Assembly: GCA_030066295.1 (NCBI GenBank) | Contig: JASJBX010000054.1 | Coordinates: 1-44,544 of the forward strand | From: Crocosphaera sp. | GTDB taxonomy: Bacteria; Cyanobacteriota; Cyanobacteriia; Cyanobacteriales; Microcystaceae | Direction of reading: 5' to 3' | Length of the DNA: 44,544 nucleotides | In this document: piece by piece, positions 16,744-28,972 of the stretch | How positions within the stretch are numbered: the stretch's first letter is position 1 | Layout of the letters: each line of letters begins with the position of its first letter | Translations under genes and position numbers: made by a program | Notes under the pieces: model-generated | The model's database searches: none | What the model saw: the letters and a program-made list of their open reading frames with translations, nothing else | What the model was told of the DNA's origin: nothing

Positions 16744-17874
16744 TTAAATAGTAACGGGAGATTCGACATAAATGGTCGGTTCTTGTACGGTAAATTCAAT
16801 GCCGTAATTACTGAGTTTACTGGTGATAGTTTCATTGGCTAATTCTAATAAACGTTTTCTTAATTCGATGGAATTTTCATTAGAACCCAAGATAAAAAAG
16901 GTGACTCTGGCGCGAATTCCGTCCGTTCCTTCTTTGAGAAATAAGGAGATTTTTGTACTACCGGGATCGATACCGAATAAAGCATCGGTACTCTCTTTTA
17001 CCACTTGTTCAACTAGGGCTTGTTCGGAGTCTTCTAGCTTTTTGAGAAAGTCTAAATACAGTAACACCATGACTTTTTTACCACGGGTGACGTTCTCAAT
17101 TTCTAGGTTAGCCATGATAGAGTTCGGCACGATCATCAGGGTACTTTTGGCTGCGGTACGAATTTTTGTTGACCGTAACCCGATGGATTCCACACGACCA
17201 AATAGACCACTGGGTAGCCGTATATATTCCCCAGGAATAAAGGGGCGATCCAGATATAATACACAGGTTCCTAATAGCTGTTCGAGGGTTTTTTGTGCTG
17301 CAAAGGCAATGGCTAAACCCCCAACGCCTAAACTAGCTAATAATCCGACTAGGTTAACTTGTTGACTCTGGGCAAAGGCGAGGACGGCAATAAAACCAAT
17401 AATAACATTGGCAATAGTTTCAAAGACTAATAATAATTCGTCCACCTGTCTCCCTAGTTTCCTAATGAGTTCGATGCCATAAAAGCGGACAAATTGACGA
17501 AATAGCCGAGAACAAAGCCAGGCACAACTACTAATAACAGCAAGATCAATAAAGAAGTTGAGAAATCGATAAATTCCTGGATATCTAACTAAAAAATTGA
17601 GGGAAATAGACACTAAAATTAAAGTGCCTGTAATGCGAAATAAGTCTTCAATAGGGGTGATTAAACTTTCGTAAATACTGGCAACTTGTTTCGGGGAAAA
17701 TCGTTGGATAATTAGTCTAGCTAACAAGGGGGTATATCGTCCAATTAAGAAGGATAAAAGGACAAAAATTAGGAAGATTAAAAGTTGCAGGCCAAAGGTA
17801 ATAATATACGTCTGGGTTCCTTCATCAAATTGGAATAAATTTGTTAAATATTCGATAACAACTGTCATGATCAA
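16744..17874 (-). CDS. MscS-family mechanosensitive channel (second of a tandem pair)
   Basis: A 376-residue inner-membrane channel that would open under membrane tension and release solutes. About four hydrophobic segments occupy residues 20-170. The pore-lining helix follows the pattern LVGLLASLGVGGLAIAFAAQ, rich in Gly and Ala. The cytoplasmic beta domain follows, with RPFIPGEYIRLPSGLFGRVE and a VPNS segment typical of MscS. It starts 6 bases after its paralogue's stop, so the pair forms one operon. The two proteins are clearly related over the pore and beta domain but differ at the N-terminus. Confidence 0.9.
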   Translation of the reverse strand: MIMTVVIEYLTNLFQFDEGTQTYIITFGLQLLIFLIFVLLSFLIGRYTPLLARLIIQRFSPKQVASIYESLITPIEDLFRITGTLILVSISLNFLVRYPGIYRFLNFFIDLAVISSCAWLCSRLFRQFVRFYGIELIRKLGRQVDELLLVFETIANVIIGFIAVLAFAQSQQVNLVGLLASLGVGGLAIAFAAQKTLEQLLGTCVLYLDRPFIPGEYIRLPSGLFGRVESIGLRSTKIRTAAKSTLMIVPNSIMANLEIENVTRGKKVMVLLYLDFLKKLEDSEQALVEQVVKESTDALFGIDPGSTKISLFLKEGTDGIRARVTFFILGSNENSIELRKRLLELANETITSKLSNYGIEFTVQEPTIYVESPVTI

Positions 17875-17880
17875 TGATTA

Positions 17881-18981
17881 TTAAACAGTAATAGGGGAAT
17901 CAACGTTGATGGTTCTATCTTCTATCTCAAAATCAATGCCATATTCTTTTAATTGATAGGTAATTTGTTGATTGGCAATCTCCAAAAATTGACGACGTAA
18001 TTCCATGGAAACTTGTCCAGAACCTAAAATAAAGAAGTTAATTTGTGCTTGGGTGACTAGAGTATTTCCATTTTTCGTACTGACTTCTTTAAAGATAACA
18101 TCGGTACTGCGGGAATCGATGCCAAAAATATCACTGGTACTGTCTAATATTACTTGACGAATTAGGGCTTCTTCGTCTTTAGGAATTAATCTGTAAAAGG
18201 TTAAATAAATCAGAGAAACTACTTTTTTCGCTCCGGTGTAGTTCTCAATACTCATCTGGGTTAAGGAACTATTGGGTACAATCATCAGGGTTCCTTTCCC
18301 TGATGTTCTGATTTTAGTTGACCTTAATCCCACCGATTCTACCCTGCCAAACGTACCATCGGGCAAGCCAATATAATCATCGGCAATGAAGGGTTTATCT
18401 AAATAAAGAACAATTCCTCCGAGGAGTTGTTCTAAGCTTTTTTGTGCTGCAAAAGCTACCGCTAAACCCCCAATTCCTAAACTAGCTAGTAACCCTAAAA
18501 CGTTGATGTCGTGGGTTTCAGCAAAGATGAAAAGAACGATGACAATAAGGGCAGCATTGGCTAGATATTTGGCAATAATAACAAATTCACTATTGAGTTT
18601 ACTACTATTTCCGATAGCAACTTGTAATAAATAATCATCAAAAAAGGTTTGACAAATTTGTAACCCGACCCAAATTACTGTAAACACTATAACTAGACTT
18701 AACGGTATTTCTAGCAATTTTAACCAACTCGGTAGGGAAAAAATCAGTAAACTAAGGTCTGTAACTGTTAATAAACCGACTAATCCTAACCAGTTTTGAT
18801 AAGGAGGAATGGTTTTATCATAGACAACTTTGACTTCCTCAGAAAAGATTTTTGTGAGAATATTTCCTAAAATTCTCGGTAAGACAAAAACCCCAATACT
18901 AACAACTATCAACAATAAGCTGACAACCACAAAAACAACAAGGGTATCTATATCGATACTAAATGAGATACTATCGTCCAT
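17881..18981 (-). CDS. MscS-family mechanosensitive channel (first of a tandem pair)
   Basis: 366 residues with three or more N-terminal membrane helices, then VLGLLASLGIGGLAVAFAAQ as the pore helix and the beta domain DKPFIADDYIGLPDGTFGRV. Both proteins end with a VDSPITV/VESPVTI tail, showing tandem duplication. The first gene of the operon MscS-MscS-HAD. A conserved ATG with a modest purine-rich site 5 to 10 bases upstream sets the start. Confidence 0.9.
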   Translation of the reverse strand: MDDSISFSIDIDTLVVFVVVSLLLIVVSIGVFVLPRILGNILTKIFSEEVKVVYDKTIPPYQNWLGLVGLLTVTDLSLLIFSLPSWLKLLEIPLSLVIVFTVIWVGLQICQTFFDDYLLQVAIGNSSKLNSEFVIIAKYLANAALIVIVLFIFAETHDINVLGLLASLGIGGLAVAFAAQKSLEQLLGGIVLYLDKPFIADDYIGLPDGTFGRVESVGLRSTKIRTSGKGTLMIVPNSSLTQMSIENYTGAKKVVSLIYLTFYRLIPKDEEALIRQVILDSTSDIFGIDSRSTDVIFKEVSTKNGNTLVTQAQINFFILGSGQVSMELRRQFLEIANQQITYQLKEYGIDFEIEDRTINVDSPITV

Positions 18982-19179
18982 TTTCTTCTATTACTTCAAT
19001 ATCTTAACTATTTAAACAATGTACAAAATTTAAAACACTGTTATCATAGCATATCTTAACAGATTGTAAAAGGTTAAAACTTGATTGAGACTGAATAGTA
19101 GTTATGACGATATAATTAGACTAGCATTATTTATGCTGCAAGAAAATAATGCGATTATTTAACTCATGATTGATCTTAA

Positions 19180-21228
<2,049 letters not shown>

Positions 21229-21292
21229 TTACCTCCAGATTTAGCCTTGATTAAATTATCATGAATGTCGCAGCATTATCCATGGATTAACT

Positions 21293-24200
21293 ATGAATAT
21301 GATTATCAATAATTGTCACGTTAGAGAAAAAATCTATGAAAGTTTTCATTCTTTAATTTATCGTGGTGTCAAAGAAGAGGAGCAACAAACGGTTATCTTA
21401 AAAATCCTTCAGGAAAATTATCCAGATCCCGTAACTTTATCCCAGTTTAAACAAGAATATAAAATATTAAGTCAGTTAGATTCGTCTCGGATTATTAAAA
21501 CCTATGGAATTGATAAATATCAGAATACTTTAGTGATTATTTTAGAAGATTTTGGGGGGATATCTTTAGATGCGTTATTAAAAAAATGTAGCTTAGATAT
21601 GGAATCGTTTTTAACTTTTGCTATTAAAATTGTGGAAGGATTAGAAACCATTCATGATGCTAATATCATCCATAAAGATATTAATCCAACTAATATTATT
21701 GTTCATCCTATTAGCCAAGAGATAAAACTTATCGATTTTGGTATTTCTACTCAACTCGCTGTAGAAAATACTCAAGAATTTAATCCCAATTTAATTGAGG
21801 GAACCTTAGCTTATATGTCTCCCGAACAAACAGGGAGAATGAACCGAAAAATTGATTATCATACCGACTTTTATTCCCTAGGAGTAACCTTGTATGAAAT
21901 GTTAACTAAACAACTGCCATTTATTACAGAAGATCCTTTAGAATTAGTCCATTTTCATATTGCCAAACAACCTATTTATCCCCATGATATCGATGCTACT
22001 ATTCCTCCTATAATTTCAGAGATTGTTATGAAACTGTTAGCAAAAACCCCTGAACAACGATATCAAAGTGCAACCGGAATCAAAATAGATTTAGAACAAT
22101 GCTTAAATAAATTAAAAGAAAAGAATCAAATTAAAAGCTTTTCTTTAGGGAAATATGATGTTTCTGATAAGTTTCAGATTCCCCAAAAACTCTATGGAAG
22201 AGAAAGAGAAATAGAAACCTTAAAGAACACTTTTGAAACGGTGACCAAAGGGCACAATGCTATGATATTAGTGTCTGGATACGCTGGGATTGGTAAATCA
22301 GTTTTAATCCGCGAAATTTATCCATCTGTTACTCAGAAAAAAGGCTATTTCATCTCTGGAAAATTTGAACAATTTCAACGAAATATTCCTTATGCAGCCA
22401 TCATAGAATCTTGTCAGGAATTAGTCAATCAATTATTAACAGAATCCGATCAAAATATTAGTCAATGGCGCAAAAAATTACTAACAGCATTAGGGGTTAA
22501 TGGACAGGTTATTATTGATGTTATTCCCGAAGTAGAACAAATTATTGGTCTTCAACCCGATGTTGTTACTTTAGAACCCAAAGAAGCGCAAAACCGTTTT
22601 AATTTAGTGTTTCAAAACTTTTTAAAGGTGTTGACTAAACGAGAACATCCTTTAGTGATCTTCCTCGATGATTTGCAATGGTCTGATACTGCTTCATTAC
22701 AATTGATCCAGTCATTAATTACAACATTAGATGACCAATCTTTATTAATTATTGGTGCCTATAGAGATAATGAAGTTGATTTAGCCCATCCTTTAAAATC
22801 AATGTTAAATGATATTCAAAATCAAGGGGTAATTATTGAAGAAATTTTACTCAATAATTTGGCTATTTCTCATATTGAAGTCCTAATTCAAGAAACCATT
22901 AATCTAGAAGAAAAAAACTGTAATAAGTTAGCCAAGTTAGTGAAGAAAAAGACCAATGGAAATCCTTTTTTTATTAGAGAATTTTTATACTCTCTTTATC
23001 AAAATAAAATTCTTGCTTTCGATAACATAAACAGACAGTGGGACTATAATGAAGATAAAATTAAAGCTTTACAAATTACCGAAAATGTTGTTGATTTAAT
23101 GGCCAGTAATATTAAAACGACCCCAAAAGAAATACAGGAAACTTTAAAAATAGCAGCTTGTATTGGTAGTAAATTTGACTTGAACACCTTAGCTATGGTG
23201 AGTCATAATTCAAAAATTAAAACAGCCAGTAATCTTGTCAAAGCTTTAGAAAAAGGCTTTATTATTCCCCTCAATAATCAATACAAACTAATTCCTAACT
23301 ACCCAAGGGATGAAGACATACCCAACTCATTAAAAATCACCTATCAATTTTCTCATGATCGCGTACAACAAGCAGCCTATTCCCTACTATCTCGGCAAAA
23401 ACAAGAAGAAATTCATTTGACCATAGGACAATTATTATTAAATAATACAGCTAAACTAAAACAGGAAGAAAAAATATTTGATATCGTTAACCAAATTAAT
23501 ATTGCTTATCAACTAATCAAAGATCCCCAAGAATATGAAAAACTTGCTAAATTAAATTTAATTGCTGGAAAAAAAGCAAAAGCATCCGCAGCTTATGCAG
23601 TTTCTTTAAATTACTTACAATTTGCGATTAACATATTAGATAAAGATAAAATTTGGAAAACTCAATATCAATTTTCCTTAGAACTTTATTTAGAAGCAGC
23701 AGAGTCAGCTTCCTTAACGGGTAACTTTGAAGTTATGGAAGTTTTGATCATAACCATAACAGAATATAGTAACCTTCTCCTCGATAAAGTCAAAGCATAC
23801 GAAATAAAAATCAAAGCCTATACATCTCAAAATAATTTACTAGAAGCTATTAATTTGTCCTTATCAACTTTAGCTTTATTAGGCATCCTTATTCCTAAAA
23901 ATCCTACCGTTTCAGAAATCGGAAATGCTTTAGAAGAAACGAATAAATTACTGGAAAATACCGTTATTCAAAACTTAGTTAATTTACCCCTCATAACCGA
24001 TAATAAAGCCATCGCTTCTTTGAGAATTTTAATTACGATGAGTATGGCGGCATTTTTAGCTAGTCCGCGACTTTTTATTATTACTGTTACCCAACAAATT
24101 AAGTTATGTTTACAGTATGGTAACTCTCCTGAAGCTTGTGTTGCTTATGCTTTTTACGGTGAATTGTTATGTCAAATTAGTGAAAATTTTGATGCGGGTT

Positions 24201-26671
24201 ATGAATTTGGAAAACTTGCTTTATCCCTATTATCCAAACTTCAAGCGAAACGATTAGAAGCACAAACTTCTTTTATTGTTATTTTATCTATTAGACATTG
24301 GAAGGAACCCATAAAAGAACTTTTAAATCCTTTACGGTTAGGTTATGAAAAAGGACTAGAAACAGGTAACATTGAATATGCGATGTGGAATGCTCAACTT
24401 TATTGTAATTATTTATTTGCAACAGGAAAACCCTTAAATGATGTTAAAAAAGAGTTAAAAAAATATATACAAGCTGCAAAAAAAATGCAGAGTAAGAATA
24501 GTTTATATTTTTTGACAATGAATTATCAACTGGTACTTAATCTCCAGAATGAGTGTGAATTTCCTTGTCGTTTAGTGGGGGAAGCATTTAATGAAGATCA
24601 GATGCTACCATTGTACAAAAAGGGTAACTATAATCTAGCTTTATTTCATATTTATACCCATAAAACTACGATTTGTTATTTATTAGGGGAGATAGAAAAA
24701 GCCTTAGAGTATGCTCAAGAAGGAGAAAAATATATAGGAGAAATGTTAACTGCTGGCTCACCTAAATTTCTCTTTTACTATTGTTTAACCCATTTGACCA
24801 TTTATGAGCAAAAACCCCAAAAAGAACAACTAAATATTATCAATAAAATAACCAATTATCAACAAGAAATGAAAATCTTGGCAACCCATAATCCTGACCA
24901 TTATTTAGGTAAGTTTTATTTAATTGAAGCTGAATTATATCGTATATTAGGTGATGATAAAAATGCTCGAGACTATTATGATAAAGCTATTATATCCTTT
25001 GAAAAAAACAATTATATTCATGAAAAAGCTATTGCTTACGAATTAGCTGCTAAATTTTATATAAATAAGAAACATAATCATGTAGCTTACTACTACTTAC
25101 AAGATGCTCACTACTATTATAAACTTTGGGGGGCTATGGCCAAAGTCAACCAATTAGAAGAAACCTATCCTCATTTACTCGCACAAGATACTTACCTACC
25201 CAAAAAAATTAAAGCAAAAACAACCGGAAAAACCTTATCAAATGAATTAGATTTTAACAGCATTCTAAAAGCCTCTCAGGTTATTTCTGGAGAAATAATT
25301 CTGAAAAAATTATTAGAAAAGTTGATGAAAACAATCATTGAAAATGCAGGGGCAGAGAAAGGATTTTTATTATTAGAAAATAATCATCAATGGTTGATTG
25401 AAGCAGAAGGCAATATTGACAAGGAAAACTTAACAACATTACAATCAATTTCCCTTAATCATTCTCAAGAAAATAATGACGAGATTAAACTATCAATTCC
25501 CATTATTAATTATGTCGCTCATACCCAAGAAAGTATTGTTTTAAATAATGCAACTCAAGAAGGTAAATTTACACAAACAGCTTATATTACTAAAAATAAA
25601 CCTAAATCAATTCTTTGTACTCCTATTCTTAATCAAGGAAAACTTAATGGAATCATTTATTTAGAAAATAACTTAACCACCGATGCTTTTACGCCACAGA
25701 GAATAGAAATTGTCAAAATTTTATCCAGTTCTGCTGCTATTTCTATCGAAAACTCTCGCCTTTATGAACAGCTAGAAGACTATAGTAAAACCCTAGAGAA
25801 AAAAGTCCAATTAAGAACCCAGGAATTACAAGATAAAAATCAGCAATTAAACATAACTTTAGCGAAACTGAAAGCAACCCAAAATCAAATTATTGCTCAA
25901 GAAAAATTAGCTTCTCTTGGGGCCTTAACGGCTGGAATTGCTCATGAAATCAAAAATCCCCTCAACTTTGTCAATAACTTTGCAGAAATTTGTGTCGAAT
26001 TGACAGAAGAATTACAGGAAGAAATAGACACCCAAAAAGATAAATTAGACGAAGAAACAACCGATTATATTGAAGAAATTTTAGACGATATTAAACAAAA
26101 TTCCCAAAAGATTCATGAACACGGACAACGGGCTGATAAAATTGTTCATGGAATGTTAATGCATTCCAAAGGAAAACCCGGACAAAGACAATTGACCGAT
26201 CTGAATAACTTATTAGCTGAGTCGGTTAATTTAGCCTATCATGGAATGCGGGTTAAAGATCCCTCTTTTAAAATAAAAATTGACACTGACTATGATCAGA
26301 ATCTTCCAGAAATAAACATCGTTCCCCAAGATATCAGTCGAGTTTTTCTCAATGCGATTAATAATGCTTGTTATGCGGTTCATGAAAAAAGCCAGTCGGT
26401 TAAAGAGGTTTTCACCCCAACTGTAACCATCACCACAACCGCGAAAACTGAAGAAATAGAAATCATCATTAGAGACAATGGTCAAGGCATTCCTAAGACC
26501 ATTATCGATAAAGTTTTTAATCCCTTTTTTACCACTAAACCTACAGGACAAGGAACCGGATTAGGATTATCCATTAGCTACGATATCATTGTCCAAGGAC
26601 ATCAAGGACAACTACTAATAGATAGTCAAGAAAACCAGTACACTGAACTTAAAATTGTTTTACCGAAATAA
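21293..26671 (+). CDS. Giant hybrid Ser/Thr kinase - AAA ATPase - GAF - histidine kinase
   Basis: A 1792-residue signalling protein of the type known as Hstk in filamentous cyanobacteria. In order: a Ser/Thr kinase domain (about 1-270) with the ATP-binding Lys ~37, HKD catalytic loop at 127-129 and DFG at 148; an AAA ATPase with Walker A GYAGIGKS (~329-336) and Walker B LVIFLDDLQW; a long helical TPR-like middle (~700-1290); a GAF domain (~1325-1485); a coiled coil; and a histidine kinase with phospho-acceptor His ~1551 (GIAHEIKNPLNF), N box INNACYAV, G1 DNGQGIP and G2 GTGLGLS. All key residues appear intact. It has no transmembrane segment, so it is likely cytosolic. The input signal and output partner are not visible here. 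Confidence 0.95.
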   Translation: MNMIINNCHVREKIYESFHSLIYRGVKEEEQQTVILKILQENYPDPVTLSQFKQEYKILSQLDSSRIIKTYGIDKYQNTLVIILEDFGGISLDALLKKCSLDMESFLTFAIKIVEGLETIHDANIIHKDINPTNIIVHPISQEIKLIDFGISTQLAVENTQEFNPNLIEGTLAYMSPEQTGRMNRKIDYHTDFYSLGVTLYEMLTKQLPFITEDPLELVHFHIAKQPIYPHDIDATIPPIISEIVMKLLAKTPEQRYQSATGIKIDLEQCLNKLKEKNQIKSFSLGKYDVSDKFQIPQKLYGREREIETLKNTFETVTKGHNAMILVSGYAGIGKSVLIREIYPSVTQKKGYFISGKFEQFQRNIPYAAIIESCQELVNQLLTESDQNISQWRKKLLTALGVNGQVIIDVIPEVEQIIGLQPDVVTLEPKEAQNRFNLVFQNFLKVLTKREHPLVIFLDDLQWSDTASLQLIQSLITTLDDQSLLIIGAYRDNEVDLAHPLKSMLNDIQNQGVIIEEILLNNLAISHIEVLIQETINLEEKNCNKLAKLVKKKTNGNPFFIREFLYSLYQNKILAFDNINRQWDYNEDKIKALQITENVVDLMASNIKTTPKEIQETLKIAACIGSKFDLNTLAMVSHNSKIKTASNLVKALEKGFIIPLNNQYKLIPNYPRDEDIPNSLKITYQFSHDRVQQAAYSLLSRQKQEEIHLTIGQLLLNNTAKLKQEEKIFDIVNQINIAYQLIKDPQEYEKLAKLNLIAGKKAKASAAYAVSLNYLQFAINILDKDKIWKTQYQFSLELYLEAAESASLTGNFEVMEVLIITITEYSNLLLDKVKAYEIKIKAYTSQNNLLEAINLSLSTLALLGILIPKNPTVSEIGNALEETNKLLENTVIQNLVNLPLITDNKAIASLRILITMSMAAFLASPRLFIITVTQQIKLCLQYGNSPEACVAYAFYGELLCQISENFDAGYEFGKLALSLLSKLQAKRLEAQTSFIVILSIRHWKEPIKELLNPLRLGYEKGLETGNIEYAMWNAQLYCNYLFATGKPLNDVKKELKKYIQAAKKMQSKNSLYFLTMNYQLVLNLQNECEFPCRLVGEAFNEDQMLPLYKKGNYNLALFHIYTHKTTICYLLGEIEKALEYAQEGEKYIGEMLTAGSPKFLFYYCLTHLTIYEQKPQKEQLNIINKITNYQQEMKILATHNPDHYLGKFYLIEAELYRILGDDKNARDYYDKAIISFEKNNYIHEKAIAYELAAKFYINKKHNHVAYYYLQDAHYYYKLWGAMAKVNQLEETYPHLLAQDTYLPKKIKAKTTGKTLSNELDFNSILKASQVISGEIILKKLLEKLMKTIIENAGAEKGFLLLENNHQWLIEAEGNIDKENLTTLQSISLNHSQENNDEIKLSIPIINYVAHTQESIVLNNATQEGKFTQTAYITKNKPKSILCTPILNQGKLNGIIYLENNLTTDAFTPQRIEIVKILSSSAAISIENSRLYEQLEDYSKTLEKKVQLRTQELQDKNQQLNITLAKLKATQNQIIAQEKLASLGALTAGIAHEIKNPLNFVNNFAEICVELTEELQEEIDTQKDKLDEETTDYIEEILDDIKQNSQKIHEHGQRADKIVHGMLMHSKGKPGQRQLTDLNNLLAESVNLAYHGMRVKDPSFKIKIDTDYDQNLPEINIVPQDISRVFLNAINNACYAVHEKSQSVKEVFTPTVTITTTAKTEEIEIIIRDNGQGIPKTIIDKVFNPFFTTKPTGQGTGLGLSISYDIIVQGHQGQLLIDSQENQYTELKIVLPK

Positions 26672-26689
26672 TTAATCTAAAGAAGAGAA

Positions 26690-27364
26690 TTAGTTAAAAA
26701 TCAAATTAGATTTAACTTGGGTATCACAATTAACCGAAGTAATAATAATATGGCGATCGCTGTCAAAACTCAGCCATCCTTGACGCTGAAACTCTCCTAA
26801 TAAGCGAGTCACCGTTACCCGAGTAGTGCCGATCGCCCCGGCTAAATTCTGATGAGTTAAACGCACTTTAATTCTGATTCCGACTTCGGTGGTTTCTCCT
26901 AATTCTTGTTGGAGTAAATAAAGTAACTGTTGTAGACGATCTTCAACCCGTTTCAACCCAGCAATAGCTAATAATGCCTCCGTTTGACGCATTCGACGAG
27001 TTAATTGTTGAAAAGCCATTTGACTCAAGTCAGTGGAGTTGTTCACCTCTTCTAAAGAATGCCACTTTAAATAAAGATCCGATAACCCTTTCACTTGATA
27101 AGAGTCTATATAGGTTAAACAGGAACCAAAAAAAGTCCCTGGTTGGGCCCAACCTAATAAAATTTCCTCTCCTTGGGGAGATAGTTGACTTAATTGAGCA
27201 ATTCCACGATAAACTTGCCAAATCCCTTCCGTGATTAGAGGAATTGTTTCGCTTCGTTCATAAAAGTGTAGTCGCCCTTCCTCCGTATCTTCAAGGGATA
27301 GAGGGTGGTTCGGATTATGGGCTAGTAGCATCTTAATTTTGGTTTTCCCACTGTTAAACGACAA
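26690..27364 (-). CDS. Crp/Fnr-family transcription regulator
   Basis: 224 residues: an N-terminal cyclic-nucleotide-type beta-barrel (GIWQVYRGIAQLSQLSPQGEEILLGWAQPG), a long dimer helix, and a C-terminal winged HTH with LTHQNLAGAIGTTRVTVTRLL as recognition region. The cAMP-contact residues of Crp are not obvious, so the effector is unknown. It does not look like NtcA. It is convergent with the giant kinase gene and 18 bases from its stop. Its start may instead be the internal ATG giving MLLAHNPNHPLSL. Confidence 0.88.
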   Translation of the reverse strand: MSFNSGKTKIKMLLAHNPNHPLSLEDTEEGRLHFYERSETIPLITEGIWQVYRGIAQLSQLSPQGEEILLGWAQPGTFFGSCLTYIDSYQVKGLSDLYLKWHSLEEVNNSTDLSQMAFQQLTRRMRQTEALLAIAGLKRVEDRLQQLLYLLQQELGETTEVGIRIKVRLTHQNLAGAIGTTRVTVTRLLGEFQRQGWLSFDSDRHIIITSVNCDTQVKSNLIFN

Positions 27365-27540
27365 TACTTTACGAAACAGTCTAAAAGATCAAGGTAAACA
27401 TTGGGTAATCATCAGATTAAAAGATTTCAGGTGAGCAAGCCAACTTTACAAAAATCAATTTTCTGCTACAGTGGCTTACAACCCTTTAATTTTCTTAACG
27501 AAGTGAAAAAAGTTTACTCCTACACTGAAATCCTTAACCC

Positions 27541-28122
27541 ATGAAATTATTATCCAATCGATTGATTATTGCTGGTGTGAGTGTGTGTTTCTCTTTAGCT
27601 TGCCATAGTATGGTGGTTGCCTCTGGAGAGAGTGAAACCGGAACAAAGTTGCGACCCCTCCCCTCCGATCGCTATTTACCTCAAACCCCCGTTTCTCCTA
27701 GGGGTTATATCTGGCCGTCTCAAGGAAACTTGACCTCTGGGTTTGGTATGCGTTTTGAGCGATTACACACAGGGGTAGATATTGCCGCCCCCATTGGAAC
27801 CCCTATCCTTGCTGCTGCTTCGGGTGTGGTGGTCTTTGCCGGTTGGAGTAATAAAGGGTTAGGCTATCAGGTGAGTATTCGTCACCCTGATGGGAACGTC
27901 AGTGTTTATGGTCATAATCAACGGCTGTTAGTGACTTCTGGTCAAACCGTAGAACAAGGGCAACAAATTGCTGAAATGGGCAGTACCGGGTTTAGTACCG
28001 GGCCTCATTTACATTTTGAAATCCGTCCAGGCGGCCGAAAAGCGGTTAACCCCATGGCTTTTTTGCCGGGTCAAAAACCGACGTTAACCCCAGAACAAGC
28101 GGAATTGATTCGTCGGCGTTAA
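27541..28122 (+). CDS. M23-family cell-wall endopeptidase (LytM/NlpD-like)
   Basis: A 193-residue exported zinc peptidase predicted to act on peptidoglycan cross-links. A signal peptide covers about residues 1-28 (a Cys near 21 does not fit the lipobox well). The catalytic domain starts at WPSQGNLTSGFGMRF. Zinc ligands are in LHTGVDIAAP (His and Asp) and HLHFEIRP (last His), and YGHNQRL supplies the remaining His. All catalytic residues are present. It is divergent from the Crp-type regulator, with a 176-base gap between. Confidence 0.93.
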   Translation: MKLLSNRLIIAGVSVCFSLACHSMVVASGESETGTKLRPLPSDRYLPQTPVSPRGYIWPSQGNLTSGFGMRFERLHTGVDIAAPIGTPILAAASGVVVFAGWSNKGLGYQVSIRHPDGNVSVYGHNQRLLVTSGQTVEQGQQIAEMGSTGFSTGPHLHFEIRPGGRKAVNPMAFLPGQKPTLTPEQAELIRRR

Positions 28123-28970
28123 CGATGAAATGGAATAGAAACCAAAGGTAATAGGATAAGTAACATCAAATGCCAATCAATGCCATCAAACCGAAAATAA
28201 TCTGACTCGTTAAATAAGGCATTGATTCTCTCTTCTAGTCGGTTATCCATATCAAGATCATGAAAAGTTGCTTCGACAACCCCTAACGGTTTGGCTGTAG
28301 CGATGTGATTGATTTCTTGAGCAATAATAAGCAAAGATTCTGCTAAAATTAACGGGTCAACCGTGTGGGCTGCTTGTTGATCCGCTCGTATTTCTCGTAA
28401 TAATAGTAACTCTTGCCACAGTTGATTCGTTTTTGGCAACCAGAAGCTAATTCTCTTTAACCAACCTAACCAGAAAAACCAAAAGGTATCATGATAATAG
28501 GCATGGGCTTGTTCGTGGGCGATAACTGCTTTTAAATGGTCTTTATCTAGGGTGGCCAGAAGACCATGACTAATAACCAGTTCCGAGTTCCAAAAGCCAA
28601 CTTGTGCGCTATAGGGTAGGTTCGTTTCAATCATTCTGACTGGATTATTATCGATCTTTTTTTGAGGATAATGCTTTATTTGTTGAAGAGAAGACCATCC
28701 TTGATAATTAATTTCTATGGCTCTGATGATAGCAAATCCCAGGAAAGCCACCGCTAAGCAATAGCTAAAACGACTGGCCCGAAACCCTAGCATTTCCCCG
28801 TGATAACCCATGGCAATCACAGCAATAGCTGTCATCAGTAACAGTAAAGGGGGAAGCATGAAAACAATCAGCGATCGCTGCCACCGACTCATTTGATAGG
28901 GGCAAAACCTCCCGAACAAGCGAACCCCGATCGCTACCGTTAACATCGTTACAATCATCATTAAGTGCAT
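28119..28970 (-). CDS. M56 (BlaR1-like) membrane metalloprotease
   Basis: A 283-residue membrane protein. Hydrophobic segments lie near residues 3-18, 33-53, 65-82 and at the C-terminus. HEQAHAYYHD matches the HExxH zinc-protease site, with REIRADQQA likely supplying the third ligand. Members of this family cleave a BlaI-type repressor after sensing a signal. This one lacks the extracellular penicillin-binding sensor of BlaR1, so it probably senses something else. It begins 2 bases after the repressor gene, so the two are one operon. Confidence 0.9.
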   Translation of the reverse strand: MHLMMIVTMLTVAIGVRLFGRFCPYQMSRWQRSLIVFMLPPLLLLMTAIAVIAMGYHGEMLGFRASRFSYCLAVAFLGFAIIRAIEINYQGWSSLQQIKHYPQKKIDNNPVRMIETNLPYSAQVGFWNSELVISHGLLATLDKDHLKAVIAHEQAHAYYHDTFWFFWLGWLKRISFWLPKTNQLWQELLLLREIRADQQAAHTVDPLILAESLLIIAQEINHIATAKPLGVVEATFHDLDMDNRLEERINALFNESDYFRFDGIDWHLMLLILLPLVSIPFHR

Positions 28971-28972
28971 GG

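Noticed and set aside
26231-26551. Minus-strand frame inside the giant kinase gene
   Set aside because: It is antisense to the histidine-kinase ATPase domain, which has intact motifs in the main frame.
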